Shown in pieces: positions 25,001 through 33,809 of a stretch of DNA of 46,339 bases. Every line of letters starts with the position of its first letter. The stretch's first letter is position 1. This DNA comes from Methanomicrobiales archaeon. GTDB lineage: Archaea > Halobacteriota > Methanomicrobia > Methanomicrobiales > Methanospirillaceae. A model generated the notes under the pieces. The model searched no databases and was not told the origin of the DNA. It was given only the letters and a program-made list of their open reading frames with translations. The position numbers and the translations under genes were made by a program. The stretch is from positions 1 through 46,339 of the forward strand of contig JAAYCY010000056.1 of NCBI GenBank assembly GCA_012729535.1. Direction: 5' to 3'.

Positions 25001-25731
25001 GGACTACTCCTCCCTCCTCTGAAGAGATTCGAACTATGAAAACGGATCTTGAGAAAGTAAAAACTCAATATGCAAATAGGTATTTTACTCTTCACAACCG
25101 GGCACGTCTCGGAGTTTCAGAAGACGTAGAGAAGAAGAAACTTCTGAATGATCCTCGTCTCAAGGCCCTTCAACAACTTGCCAACACAGGCATGAATAAT
25201 CCTCTATTGCCTGTATTTACCAATAAATTAACTCATACATTTAAAACGTGTTTCAATTTGACCCAGGATGACTTATTATCTTCTCCTATTTGTCCCCACT
25301 GTCATTTTAAGCCATCTGAAGAACAGATTCTCGGATCAGTTCGGGAAGAGATCTATGAATTGGATGATGAATTAGACGGAATGTACAAAGAAATTACTCA
25401 CCGTTTGATTGAGGATCTTTCAGATCCCATGGTACAAGAGACATTGAGTCTGATGAATAAAGAACATCGGGATACTGTTGAATTATTTATTAATGAAGGT
25501 GTTCTCCCCGATCCAATATCTATTGAATTTGTTCAATCAGTGAAAGAAGCAATTGCTGGATTAACCCGGGTTGTAATTTTCGAAGAAGACTTAATTAAAT
25601 CATTAAGCGGCTCAGGGGCTCCGATTCCAAAAGAAGAATTTGATAAAAGATTTGTCCAATTTATGAAAGATAAAACAAATGGTCTTGATTTGAAAAAAAT
25701 ACGTGTAGTTTTAGAGAAAAAATCCCCGTAA
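22039..25731 (+). CDS. brxC: BREX ATPase BrxC / DUF6079 (1230 aa)
   Basis: Large AAA+-like ATPase: Walker A G-N-Y-G-T-G-K-S near residues 67-74, Walker B L-I-F-A-I-D-E-M near 177-184, then long helical regions. The opening (I-V-Q-F-D-S-I-E-G-T-I-Q-L-R-D-A-D) and length match the BrxC/PglY-type DUF6079 proteins. A C-terminal C-P-H-C-H near 1085 may bind zinc, followed by helices. BrxC is one of the two near-universal BREX components, with PglZ. Ribosome site is a G-run 8 nt before the ATG. Order brxF-brxC-pglX-helicase-pglZ-brxA identifies the system as type 3. Confidence 0.88.
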   Translation: MKYKDIVQFDSIEGTIQLRDADELAGAERLVKTFVISQGMAEKLVGQIIPQLSLTTTIDRKGLFIVGNYGTGKSHMMSVLTSVLEYPNIYKYIANEKVRNEIEPLSGKYKVIRTEIGAVKRPIRDIFCSVLETELEKIGVNYKFPAADETKKANNKDDLIAMMGAFQVKYPDTGLIFAIDEMLEYLRQRPELDLIYDLIFLRELGESCKYSHFRFLAGIQESLFESPRFQFAADTLRRVKDRYEQIRIMKEDISYVVSERLLKKDDKQKAIVREHLSQYSSLYSQMAERMEEFVSLYPIHPSYIETLELLFIVENRHILQSISKDLTALMEEKVPQDAPGLISFDRYWKVMKQDVSLLSDPNIHKVIDKGTVLENLISRSFPKPQYKEAALRIIHGLLVARLQTIDIYKPTGLTSEQIKDELCIFLKSIPEKESQFLLTTVESIIKDIVTTVSGKFISKNEENKQYYIDLEKSVDIDLLIEEKGAGLNDDQLDKYYFESLTRLMDRPDTTYVSGYRIWEHELIWKDRNVGRMGYLFFGAPNERSTAQPPRDFYLYFIQPFNPPVFNDEHKPDEIFFRLIKKDDAFIDALRKYGGAREMSAITNVKDRQDYDRKAQGYLKDIVQWLSANMGHSLEVTYQSQTKKLVEWSKESTIPLGPEVHRAINEIASYCVSPHFNDISPDYPKFSVTITSTNRHDMVIDALSWIKGRTTKSGSQVLAGLELMTEGVLTPEKSRYSQYILTTLSEKQGQVINRQDLIGLLNGVEYDKKFRIEPELFMVVLSALVWRGSIVISYVHGKIDASNVDTMAKMAGDDLIAFKHLEPPKTTPIELLEYLFTTIGLRPGEISNPATQESAVESLQRKVEQEAKNIAVALDQLNKRVTILSEPLPSDEVMSSLIIELKQGKELLESLRRFNSVGKLKNFNLSRDDVDLIKKCITSLQIISEYSRLINELNPITSYIQQVSIILPTLEGEEIRKEIDNARSKIRCWTTPPSSEEIRTMKTDLEKVKTQYANRYFTLHNRARLGVSEDVEKKKLLNDPRLKALQQLANTGMNNPLLPVFTNKLTHTFKTCFNLTQDDLLSSPICPHCHFKPSEEQILGSVREEIYELDDELDGMYKEITHRLIEDLSDPMVQETLSLMNKEHRDTVELFINEGVLPDPISIEFVQSVKEAIAGLTRVVIFEEDLIKSLSGSGAPIPKEEFDKRFVQFMKDKTNGLDLKKIRVVLEKKSP

Positions 25732-25796
25732 GTAGATATTCAGGGTGACACTGTAACTACATTTCTCCTATAATTTCATGTGAATTAGTGACTATA

Positions 25797-28376
25797 ATGC
25801 AGAAAAAACCAGAATTATCAGATTCATTACTTACTGAATTAAAAGGGATTGAAGGATACCCTGATGGAAAAGATGAAAATATAATATTTCTATCAGATCC
25901 TCCAGTATTTACAGCGTGTCCTAATCCCTGGATATCCGAATTCATATCATCAGAAATTAATAGATTTGGGACCACTCATGATTATGATCAGACTCCATAT
26001 ACTGCAGATGTATCGGAGGGAAAAAATGATCCTATCTATAACGTCCATTCCTATCACACGAAAGTTCCACATAAAGCAATAATGAGATATCTTCTCCATT
26101 ATACCAGTCCTGGAGATATTGTTCTTGATGGTTTTTGTGGGACCGGAATGACCGGGGTGGCTTCGTATATGTGTGGACACCCTGATAACGATTTTAAAAA
26201 ACTCATTGAGAAGGAAAATAATACTGTTGAATGGGGAGTTCGAAAAGCAATATTATCAGATCTTTCACCTGCTGCTACATTTATTGCATATGGCTATAAT
26301 AATCCCATTGACCAATTAAAATTATTTAATGATGCTTCACGAATCGCTCTGGAAGTAGAGAAAGAATGTGGGTGGCTTTTTGAAACATACCACGTAATTG
26401 AAGGCCACCAACAATATCAAACAGATATCCAAGGAGAAAAAGTTCCAATCATCGGAAAAATTAATTATATCATCTGGAGCGACGTTTTTATTTGTCCTTC
26501 TTGTATGAAGGATATAATCTTCTGGGATATTGCAATTAAACCAGACGGTACATTTCATAATGATCTTTCCTGTCCTTTTTGTGAAGCTATTATTGAAAAG
26601 AAGGATATGGAGCGGGTCAGAGAATCAGTGTATGATGATTCCTTGCAGCAGACGGTAACCCGAGCAAAACAAGTACCCGTTAAAATAAACTATTCAATAA
26701 CCGATTCGAAAGGGAAGACAATCAGATGTAATAAGGCACCTGATGAACATGATTTAGACATTATTCAAAGAATTTTATCAGAGCACATTCCCTACTGGTA
26801 TCCAACACGGTTGATGCATGAAGGCGAACTTCGAAAACATCCTGAACGGACACATGGGATTACTCACGTTCATCAATATTATACCAAAAGGAACCTTTGG
26901 ATCTTTGCAGCCCTCTTTCATCGTGCAAAACAGCTAGACCATAAAGCATTATTGTTTGTCTTATCCTCCATTCATCTTCATATTAATCGGATGAGAATCT
27001 ATCAACCGGTAAAACCGGGTGGAACCCCAAAACTTCAGGGAACCTTTTTCATCCCTACTATTTCTGTAGAGGTATCTCCTCTCGATGTGTTTCCAAGGAA
27101 GCTCAGAGATATTGGAAATATGTATGAAATGATGGATCCAGAACATCATGCCTGCATTTCAACAGGATCTTCAGGAGACCTTCGTCTGATCCCTTCAGAA
27201 TCGATTGACTACATTTTTATTGATCCTCCTTTTGGTGGGAACCTGCAATACGCTGAATTAAATTATCTCTGGGAATCATGGCTTGGGGTTACTACAAACG
27301 ATGAACCTGAGGCGATCATCACCAAATATCGTCAGAAAGGTCTCTCAGAATATCAGACCCTCATGGAATCATGTTTCAGAGAATTTTACCGGGTATTAAA
27401 ACCTGGCAGATGGATGACAGTAGAGTTTCATAACTCTAAAAATTCGGTGTGGATGGCAATCCAGGAAGGCTTAATGAAAGCTGGTTTTGTTGTTGCAGAT
27501 GTTCGTGTACTCGATAAGAAACAGGGAACATTTTACCAAAAGAATACACCTGGTGCTGTCAAGCAGGATCTTATCATTACATCATATAAACCTGAACACG
27601 ATCTTGAAACACATGCCCATCTAGCTGCTTCTGATGAATCCACCGTCTGGGAGTTTATTCATCAACATTTGGGGCGTCTTCCCATTGTGGATGGGACAGG
27701 GGGAATTATCCGGATCATTGAGGAGAGGAAGGGGTATTTACTCTTTGACCGGATGGTTGCATTTTTTGTGCAGAGGGGTGCACAAATACCAATTTCATCA
27801 GGGGATTTTTATGCTGGCCTGAAACAGCGGTACCCTGAGCGGGATGGCATGTATTTCCTTGATGAACAGGTGGCCACGTATGATAAGCAGCGGATTAAAG
27901 TTGATCGAATCGAACAGACTGTTCTTTTTGTCCATGATGAACGATCTACTGTTCAATGGCTTACCCATCTTCTTTCCGATAAACAGATGACTTATCAGGA
28001 GATTCAACCTCTGTTTCTCAGGGTATTACATCTAGATAAATTTGAGAAATTGCCTGAATTAGCAGACATTCTTGAACAATATTTCCTCAAGACAGATGAA
28101 GAGAGATGGTATACTCCCGACCCTTCACGCCTTTCGGACCTGGAAAAGATGCGGGAACGTGCTCTTCAGAGAGAGTTTGATACGTATCGGACCGGAAAGG
28201 GAAGACTCAAATTATTCAGAACAGAAGCAATCAGGGCCGGATTTAGAAAAGCCTGGACAAAACAGGATTATCAGACAATCATCCTGATTGGACAACGAGT
28301 TCCAGAGAATATTCTCCAGGAAGATGATCAATTGCTCATGTACTACGATAATGCTATGACCCGGGGTGGAACGTGA
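25797..28376 (+). CDS. pglX: BREX-3 DNA methyltransferase PglX, first copy (859 aa)
   Basis: Adenine-type methylase with motif I D-G-F-C-G-T-G-M-T-G near residue 113 and catalytic D-P-P-F-G-G near 478. Cysteine pairs C-P-S-C near 233 and C-P-F-C near 260 suggest a zinc knuckle. The ATG at 25797 is preferred to a GTG three codons earlier because it gives the same N-terminal length as the second copy. PglX methylates host DNA in BREX and is needed for self recognition. The gene is fairly uniform in base composition, unlike its paralogue. It ends overlapping the second copy by 4 nt (GTGA), so the two are translationally coupled. A 65-nt gap separates it from brxC. Confidence 0.87.
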   Translation: MQKKPELSDSLLTELKGIEGYPDGKDENIIFLSDPPVFTACPNPWISEFISSEINRFGTTHDYDQTPYTADVSEGKNDPIYNVHSYHTKVPHKAIMRYLLHYTSPGDIVLDGFCGTGMTGVASYMCGHPDNDFKKLIEKENNTVEWGVRKAILSDLSPAATFIAYGYNNPIDQLKLFNDASRIALEVEKECGWLFETYHVIEGHQQYQTDIQGEKVPIIGKINYIIWSDVFICPSCMKDIIFWDIAIKPDGTFHNDLSCPFCEAIIEKKDMERVRESVYDDSLQQTVTRAKQVPVKINYSITDSKGKTIRCNKAPDEHDLDIIQRILSEHIPYWYPTRLMHEGELRKHPERTHGITHVHQYYTKRNLWIFAALFHRAKQLDHKALLFVLSSIHLHINRMRIYQPVKPGGTPKLQGTFFIPTISVEVSPLDVFPRKLRDIGNMYEMMDPEHHACISTGSSGDLRLIPSESIDYIFIDPPFGGNLQYAELNYLWESWLGVTTNDEPEAIITKYRQKGLSEYQTLMESCFREFYRVLKPGRWMTVEFHNSKNSVWMAIQEGLMKAGFVVADVRVLDKKQGTFYQKNTPGAVKQDLIITSYKPEHDLETHAHLAASDESTVWEFIHQHLGRLPIVDGTGGIIRIIEERKGYLLFDRMVAFFVQRGAQIPISSGDFYAGLKQRYPERDGMYFLDEQVATYDKQRIKVDRIEQTVLFVHDERSTVQWLTHLLSDKQMTYQEIQPLFLRVLHLDKFEKLPELADILEQYFLKTDEERWYTPDPSRLSDLEKMRERALQREFDTYRTGKGRLKLFRTEAIRAGFRKAWTKQDYQTIILIGQRVPENILQEDDQLLMYYDNAMTRGGT

Positions 28377-30988
28377 AAGATAAGAAAGATTACGTTTTGA
28401 CGAAAGAGATTCTGGATTCTCTTCGATCAATTGATGGATTTCCCATTGGAAAAGACGAGGATATAATTGCTCTTTCTGATCCACCGTTTTATACCGCCTG
28501 CCCGAATCCCTGGATTACCGAGTTTATCGAGACGTATGGGACACCCTATGATCCCAATGATGGATATAACCGGGAACCTTTTGCTTCTGATGTTTCTCAA
28601 GGAAGAACCGATCCTGTTTATTTAGCGCATACATATCACACAAAAGTTCCCCATAAAGCGATCATGCGGTACATCCTTCACTATACCAATCCGGGGGATA
28701 TTGTTTTTGATGGATTCTGTGGAAGTGGTATGGTAGGAATTGCTGTTCAGATGTGCGGTTCACCAGATCCTGAATTTCAAGAAAGTGTCAATTGTGATAT
28801 GCCTAATGTTCAATGGGGATCACGAAGGGCAATCATCTGTGATCTTTCCCCTGCTGCAACTTTCATTGCATATAATTATTCAAATCATATAGATTCAGAT
28901 GAATTTAAACAAAATGCTCAACGGGTTTTACAGGAGATTACAAGGGAATATGGATGGATGTATGAAACATACCATCAAATTGATGGACAAATTCAATATA
29001 GACAAGAGATTGATGGATCAAAAAAGCCTATCATTGGGTTAGTAAATTTCATAGTTTGGTCTGATATTTTTATTTGCCCCAATTGTTCTAACGAGATGAT
29101 TTATTGGAACGTTGCGGTTGATAAAGAAAAAGGAGTTGTATTAGATGAAATAACATGTTCTTCTTGCGGAGCGAAATCAACAAAAAGAACTTTGGAGAGG
29201 TCTTGGGAAATAATATTTGATAAAAGTCTAAATGAGACCGTGAAAAGGGCCAAACAATATCCAGTACTGATCAATTATAGTATTATTAATGAAAAGGGAA
29301 AGGAAAAAAGATTTGAGAAATCTCCTGATGATCACGACATTGAGTTAATTAAAAGAATAGATTCACTTGAATTTTCAATATATAGTCCTGTAGATAAAAT
29401 TCCTGAAGGATACAATACAGCTCAACCTCGTCAATCTCATGGGATAGCATATGTAAACCAATTTTTTACTAGACGAAATCTTTTCATAATATCAGGTCTT
29501 TGGGATAAATATCAACAAATCCCGAATAAAATAATAAAAGGATTAGGATACTTTTCAATAACTGCTGCTTTGCGCTATTTGAGTAGGATGTCAAAAATAG
29601 GAACTGAAAATTATTTTAAAGGTGGAGGAGGACCGATTAATGTTGGATTATTGGGGACTTTGTATGTTCCATCATTTTCTGTTGAAAATAGTGTTATAAA
29701 AACACTTAACACTCGATACCCGAAATTGTTTAAGGTATTAGAAAGTTTTTCTTCATCTGGTGAAGTTATAATTACCTCGCAATCAAACTCAAATTTATCA
29801 AATATTCCAAATAATTGCGTTGATTACATTTTTACCGATCCTCCTTTTGGTGGTAATTTAATGTATTCTGAGCTAAATTTTCTATGGGAAGCATGGCTTA
29901 AAGTATTTACTAATAACCAAGATGAAGCGATAATTAATGATTCCCAATATAAGGACTTATTTAAATATCAGCAGATAATGGAAAAATGTTTTCATGAAAA
30001 TTATCGCATTCTCAAACCTGGAAGATGGATTACAGTAGAGTTTCATAACTCTAAAAACTCAGTTTGGATAGCTATCCAAGAATCTTTGTTAAGAGCAAAA
30101 TTTGTTATTGCCGATGTTAGGACCTTGAATAAACAACAAGGAACCTTCAAACAAGTTACAACAACTTCTGCTGTAAAACAAGACCTAATTATTTCGGCTT
30201 ATAAGCCATCAACGACCCTCGAACAAACATTTACACTTACCGCTGGAACCGAAGATGGGGTCTGGGCATTCACGAACGAACATCTTCGTCATCTTCCTGT
30301 GGTTGTTGAAAAAGAAGGTATCATCGAAACGATAGCAGAACGCCAAAACTATCTCCTGTTTGATCGGATGGTCGCCTTCCATGTTCAGCGTGGTATCACC
30401 GTGCCCATTTCTTCTGCGGAATTCTATGCTGGTCTTGCCCAGAGATACCCGGAGCGGGATACTATGTATTTCCTCCCTGAACAGGTTGAGGGGTATGAAT
30501 CGGCGAGATTACAAGCACATGATGTGGGACAACTTTCGATATTTGTCCATGATGAGCGAAGTGCAGTCCAGTGGCTCAGGCAGGAACTTGCAACTCCACA
30601 GACCTATCAGGAGATTCAACCAGCCTTTTTACGGCAACTACACCAGGATTCCCATGAGGCTCTTCCAGAATTATCTGATGTTCTTGAAGAGAATTTCCTT
30701 AAAGATGACCAGGGAAAATGGTATGTTCCAAATCCATCAAAGACATCTGACCTTGAAAAAATACGTGAACGCTCTCTCCTTCGGGAGTTTGGAACGTATG
30801 TTCAGGGTAAAGGAAAATTAAAACTCTTCAGAAGTGAAGCGGTCAGGGCCGGATTTGCAAAGGCATGGAAGGAGCGGGATTACGGGACTATTGTGTCGGT
30901 AGGAAAACGACTCCCGCCAAAGGTACTCCAGGAAGATGATCAATTATTGATGTACTTCGATAATGCGGTCATGAGAGGGGGAGAATGA
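28373..30988 (+). CDS. pglX: BREX-3 DNA methyltransferase PglX, second tandem copy (871 aa)
   Basis: A full-length paralogue of the preceding gene with the same motifs: D-G-F-C-G-S-G-M near residue 112, cysteine pairs C-P-N-C and C-S-S-C near 235-265, D-P-P-F-G-G near 489. The first 165 and last 255 residues resemble copy 1 closely, and a block around V-E-F-H-N-S-K-N-S-V-W is identical, while the middle differs. DNA for the middle (about 28870-30210) is very AT-rich, whereas the two ends have the higher GC of copy 1; the switch at about 30215 is sharp. This looks like domain replacement. Most BREX-3 operons have one PglX, so two imply either two target sequences or a methylase and a non-marking relative. 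It overlaps both neighbours by 4 nt; start codon is GTG. Confidence 0.86.
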   Translation: MKDKKDYVLTKEILDSLRSIDGFPIGKDEDIIALSDPPFYTACPNPWITEFIETYGTPYDPNDGYNREPFASDVSQGRTDPVYLAHTYHTKVPHKAIMRYILHYTNPGDIVFDGFCGSGMVGIAVQMCGSPDPEFQESVNCDMPNVQWGSRRAIICDLSPAATFIAYNYSNHIDSDEFKQNAQRVLQEITREYGWMYETYHQIDGQIQYRQEIDGSKKPIIGLVNFIVWSDIFICPNCSNEMIYWNVAVDKEKGVVLDEITCSSCGAKSTKRTLERSWEIIFDKSLNETVKRAKQYPVLINYSIINEKGKEKRFEKSPDDHDIELIKRIDSLEFSIYSPVDKIPEGYNTAQPRQSHGIAYVNQFFTRRNLFIISGLWDKYQQIPNKIIKGLGYFSITAALRYLSRMSKIGTENYFKGGGGPINVGLLGTLYVPSFSVENSVIKTLNTRYPKLFKVLESFSSSGEVIITSQSNSNLSNIPNNCVDYIFTDPPFGGNLMYSELNFLWEAWLKVFTNNQDEAIINDSQYKDLFKYQQIMEKCFHENYRILKPGRWITVEFHNSKNSVWIAIQESLLRAKFVIADVRTLNKQQGTFKQVTTTSAVKQDLIISAYKPSTTLEQTFTLTAGTEDGVWAFTNEHLRHLPVVVEKEGIIETIAERQNYLLFDRMVAFHVQRGITVPISSAEFYAGLAQRYPERDTMYFLPEQVEGYESARLQAHDVGQLSIFVHDERSAVQWLRQELATPQTYQEIQPAFLRQLHQDSHEALPELSDVLEENFLKDDQGKWYVPNPSKTSDLEKIRERSLLREFGTYVQGKGKLKLFRSEAVRAGFAKAWKERDYGTIVSVGKRLPPKVLQEDDQLLMYFDNAVMRGGE

Positions 30989-33801
30989 TTCGTGGTTCGG
31001 AGTGGAGACGATGGGATCTTCATGTTCATACTCCTGCATCATTTGAACATCAATACAAAATTTTAGAGAATGAGAAAGAGAAATACCCTGGAGATAACGG
31101 ACATTGGGAAAAATATATCGATGAATTAGAGAGAATCAGTGATGTATCAGTCCTTGGAATAACCGACTATTTTTCAATAGAAGGGTATAAAAAAATCCTT
31201 GAATATAGAAGTCAGCGAAGATTATTAAATTTTAACTTAATTGTTCCAAATATTGAATTTAGGTTAGAATCCTTAATAATTGATGGATCTGCAAAAAAAT
31301 TAAACTACCATATTATTTTTAGTGATGATCTGGCACCTGACGTTATTCAAAGAAATTTTCTTAATGATCTTAAAATTAAATTTCCAAATAATGAATCCAG
31401 ATCATTATGTCATGAATCACTAATCGAACTCGGACAATATGTTCAACAGAAAAATCGAGAATTTTTAGACGTTTCAGAGTATATCGCAGGATGTAATAAC
31501 GCGTATGTATCCTTGGATAATATCCTTAGTGCTCTTGAAGAAAAAAAATCAATTTTCTATGGAAAATATTTGCTTGTTCTTCCAGATCGAATTTGGGAAG
31601 ATATTCGATGGAATAGTCAAGGACACACAATAAAGAGCCTCCATTTACATAATTCTCATGCAGTTTTTTCCTCGCAACAAAGTACGGTTGATTTTTGTTT
31701 AGGTAAAAAATTAGATCAGAAAGAAGCATTTTTAAGTGCATTCGGTCGGTTCATTCCTTGTATTCATGGATCAGATGCACATAAATTTGAGGTACTTTGT
31801 AAACCTGTTGGGGAAAAAAACTGTTGGATTAAAGCTAACCCAACTTTTGAGGGATTAAAACAAATTTTATATGAACCAGAAGAACGTGTAAAAATACAAA
31901 AAGACAATCCCGAACCAAGAAAACCAGGTTATATTTTATCTTCAGTAACAATATCAAATGGTTTTATTAATGGAAAGTGCTCCCTTTCAGAGACTCGTAT
32001 ACCTCTCAATAAGAATTTTATTGCGATAACAGGAGGGAAAGGAAGTGGGAAAACTGCATTAATTGACTTAATAGCACATTGCTTTATTGATAGAAGGGAA
32101 TCGAAAGAGAATAAAGATAAAAATTCCTTCATCCAAAGAAATGAAAAAGAACCTTCAAATTTATCGATTACTATTGATTTTGTAGACACATCACTATCCC
32201 CAATTACAAAAAAAATACAAGATGGTAATCTTTGTGAAATTACAAAAATAGAATATTTCCCCCAGGGAAAAATCGATCATTACTGTGGAGATTGGGAATC
32301 ATTAAATCAAAAAATTGAAGAAATCATTTTTCGAAGTGAGGCCATTTGCAATAGTGCCTATGTGCAACAATATAAAGAGCTTGAGAAAAAGATTGCGGAA
32401 TCATCTCAAAGCATAAGTCAATTAAACACATTAATAGTGCAATTAGAAGAAAAAAGTTCAAATAAAATTATTGATGACATTCAACTTCGTCTTTCTGTAA
32501 AAAAGACTGAATTTTCAGATAAAGAAAAATATCTTATTGATATTGAAGGTAATATCGACAAAGAGAAACTTACATTAATTCAGGATCTTTCCGCAAAAAA
32601 TGAAGAGATATCTGCTAAAAAGGTAGCGATTTCTCAAATTAAAGATCAAATTGAAAATGTTCAATCAAAGATTATAGATGAGATTGATCCAATAAAATCA
32701 GAGATTAATAAGATAAACATCTCAATCAAGGAATATAAAGAGTATTTTCCTGTTACTCCCATAGATACTACAAAACAAACTTCTGAATTATCCTCATTAT
32801 CCAAGAGAATTTTATCGGATATTGATTTGTGTGAACAAGAAACTAAGACAATCAATGAACAATTAGAACCATTATTGAAGGAACAAGAAGAACATGCGAA
32901 AATTATTAAAGTAATTAAAATCTTGAAAAAAGAAATAGAGGATATCGAAAAAGAAAAGAAAACCGTAGTTCAATATAAAAAAGATAAAGATAATCTTGTT
33001 ATTCAAAGAGAAACGTTATTTAAAGGAATTCTTAATTACCATAAAGAAAAAACAAACCTCTTTAATGAAATATCTTCATTATTTTCTCAAGGGAAAAAGG
33101 AAATATTGAGTGATGTAGAATTTCATTCGACATCCATTTTTAATAACGAAAAAATTCAAGAAGAAGCACAGAATTTATTTCATTTAAAAAAGGTATCTGA
33201 ACAAGATATTGAGAATTTTGTAGACAATTATGAAGAATTATTAACATCATTTTTTTCAGAAGGTATCAATTTTGATTTGATTCTTTCTCTATTGAATCAA
33301 TTTATTGTAAATAAAAATTCCATCAAAGGAACTAATAATAAGATTGATTTTTATAACTGGCTTTTCGGTAATTATATCGACGATAAGATTGGTATTTCAT
33401 TCGATGGAGTCTCCTTAGATAAACTTTCCATGGGTCAAAAGGGCACTGTTTTATTGAAATTATTCTTATCTGAAGGAGATTATCCCCTATTATTAGATCA
33501 ACCAGAAGAAAACTTGGACAACCGATTTATTTATGATCAACTTGTTAAGGCCATTAAGGAAGCGAAAAAGAAAAGGCAGATAATCATTGCTACTAATAAT
33601 GCTAATTTAGTAGTAAATGCAGACGCCGAACAGATTATTTCTGCATCTTTCATTGATGGTGTAATTTCATACAAACCCGGAGCAATAGAAAGTGATGAAA
33701 TCCGTAATGAAATTCTCCCTGTTTTAGAAGGAGGAAAGGAAGCATTCAGACTACGTGAAAATAAATACGGAAATCTTGGGATCTATGAACAAAAAATATA
33801 G
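30985..33801 (+). CDS. TrlF-like PHP domain + SMC/ABC-type ATPase (938 aa)
   Basis: N-terminal PHP phosphoesterase: D-L-H-V-H-T near residue 12, G-I-T-D-Y near 57, G-S-D-A-H near 261, metal-binding patterns of that family. An ABC/SMC-like ATPase is split around a long coiled coil: Walker A G-G-K-G-S-G-K-T near 349-356, coiled coil about 450-700, signature L-S-M-G-Q-K-G near 813, Walker B L-L-L-D-Q-P-E-E near 833. This is the TrlF architecture. The Walker B region resembles Rad50/PrrC-type ATPases, some of which control RNA- or DNA-cutting effectors. It overlaps pglX copy 2 by 4 nt (ATGA) and is followed by the helicase after 8 nt, so it is truly inside the operon although not a standard BREX-3 gene. 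It may be an effector or back-up defence. Confidence 0.82.
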   Translation: MIRGSEWRRWDLHVHTPASFEHQYKILENEKEKYPGDNGHWEKYIDELERISDVSVLGITDYFSIEGYKKILEYRSQRRLLNFNLIVPNIEFRLESLIIDGSAKKLNYHIIFSDDLAPDVIQRNFLNDLKIKFPNNESRSLCHESLIELGQYVQQKNREFLDVSEYIAGCNNAYVSLDNILSALEEKKSIFYGKYLLVLPDRIWEDIRWNSQGHTIKSLHLHNSHAVFSSQQSTVDFCLGKKLDQKEAFLSAFGRFIPCIHGSDAHKFEVLCKPVGEKNCWIKANPTFEGLKQILYEPEERVKIQKDNPEPRKPGYILSSVTISNGFINGKCSLSETRIPLNKNFIAITGGKGSGKTALIDLIAHCFIDRRESKENKDKNSFIQRNEKEPSNLSITIDFVDTSLSPITKKIQDGNLCEITKIEYFPQGKIDHYCGDWESLNQKIEEIIFRSEAICNSAYVQQYKELEKKIAESSQSISQLNTLIVQLEEKSSNKIIDDIQLRLSVKKTEFSDKEKYLIDIEGNIDKEKLTLIQDLSAKNEEISAKKVAISQIKDQIENVQSKIIDEIDPIKSEINKINISIKEYKEYFPVTPIDTTKQTSELSSLSKRILSDIDLCEQETKTINEQLEPLLKEQEEHAKIIKVIKILKKEIEDIEKEKKTVVQYKKDKDNLVIQRETLFKGILNYHKEKTNLFNEISSLFSQGKKEILSDVEFHSTSIFNNEKIQEEAQNLFHLKKVSEQDIENFVDNYEELLTSFFSEGINFDLILSLLNQFIVNKNSIKGTNNKIDFYNWLFGNYIDDKIGISFDGVSLDKLSMGQKGTVLLKLFLSEGDYPLLLDQPEENLDNRFIYDQLVKAIKEAKKKRQIIIATNNANLVVNADAEQIISASFIDGVISYKPGAIESDEIRNEILPVLEGGKEAFRLRENKYGNLGIYEQKI

Positions 33802-33809
33802 GTGAATTA

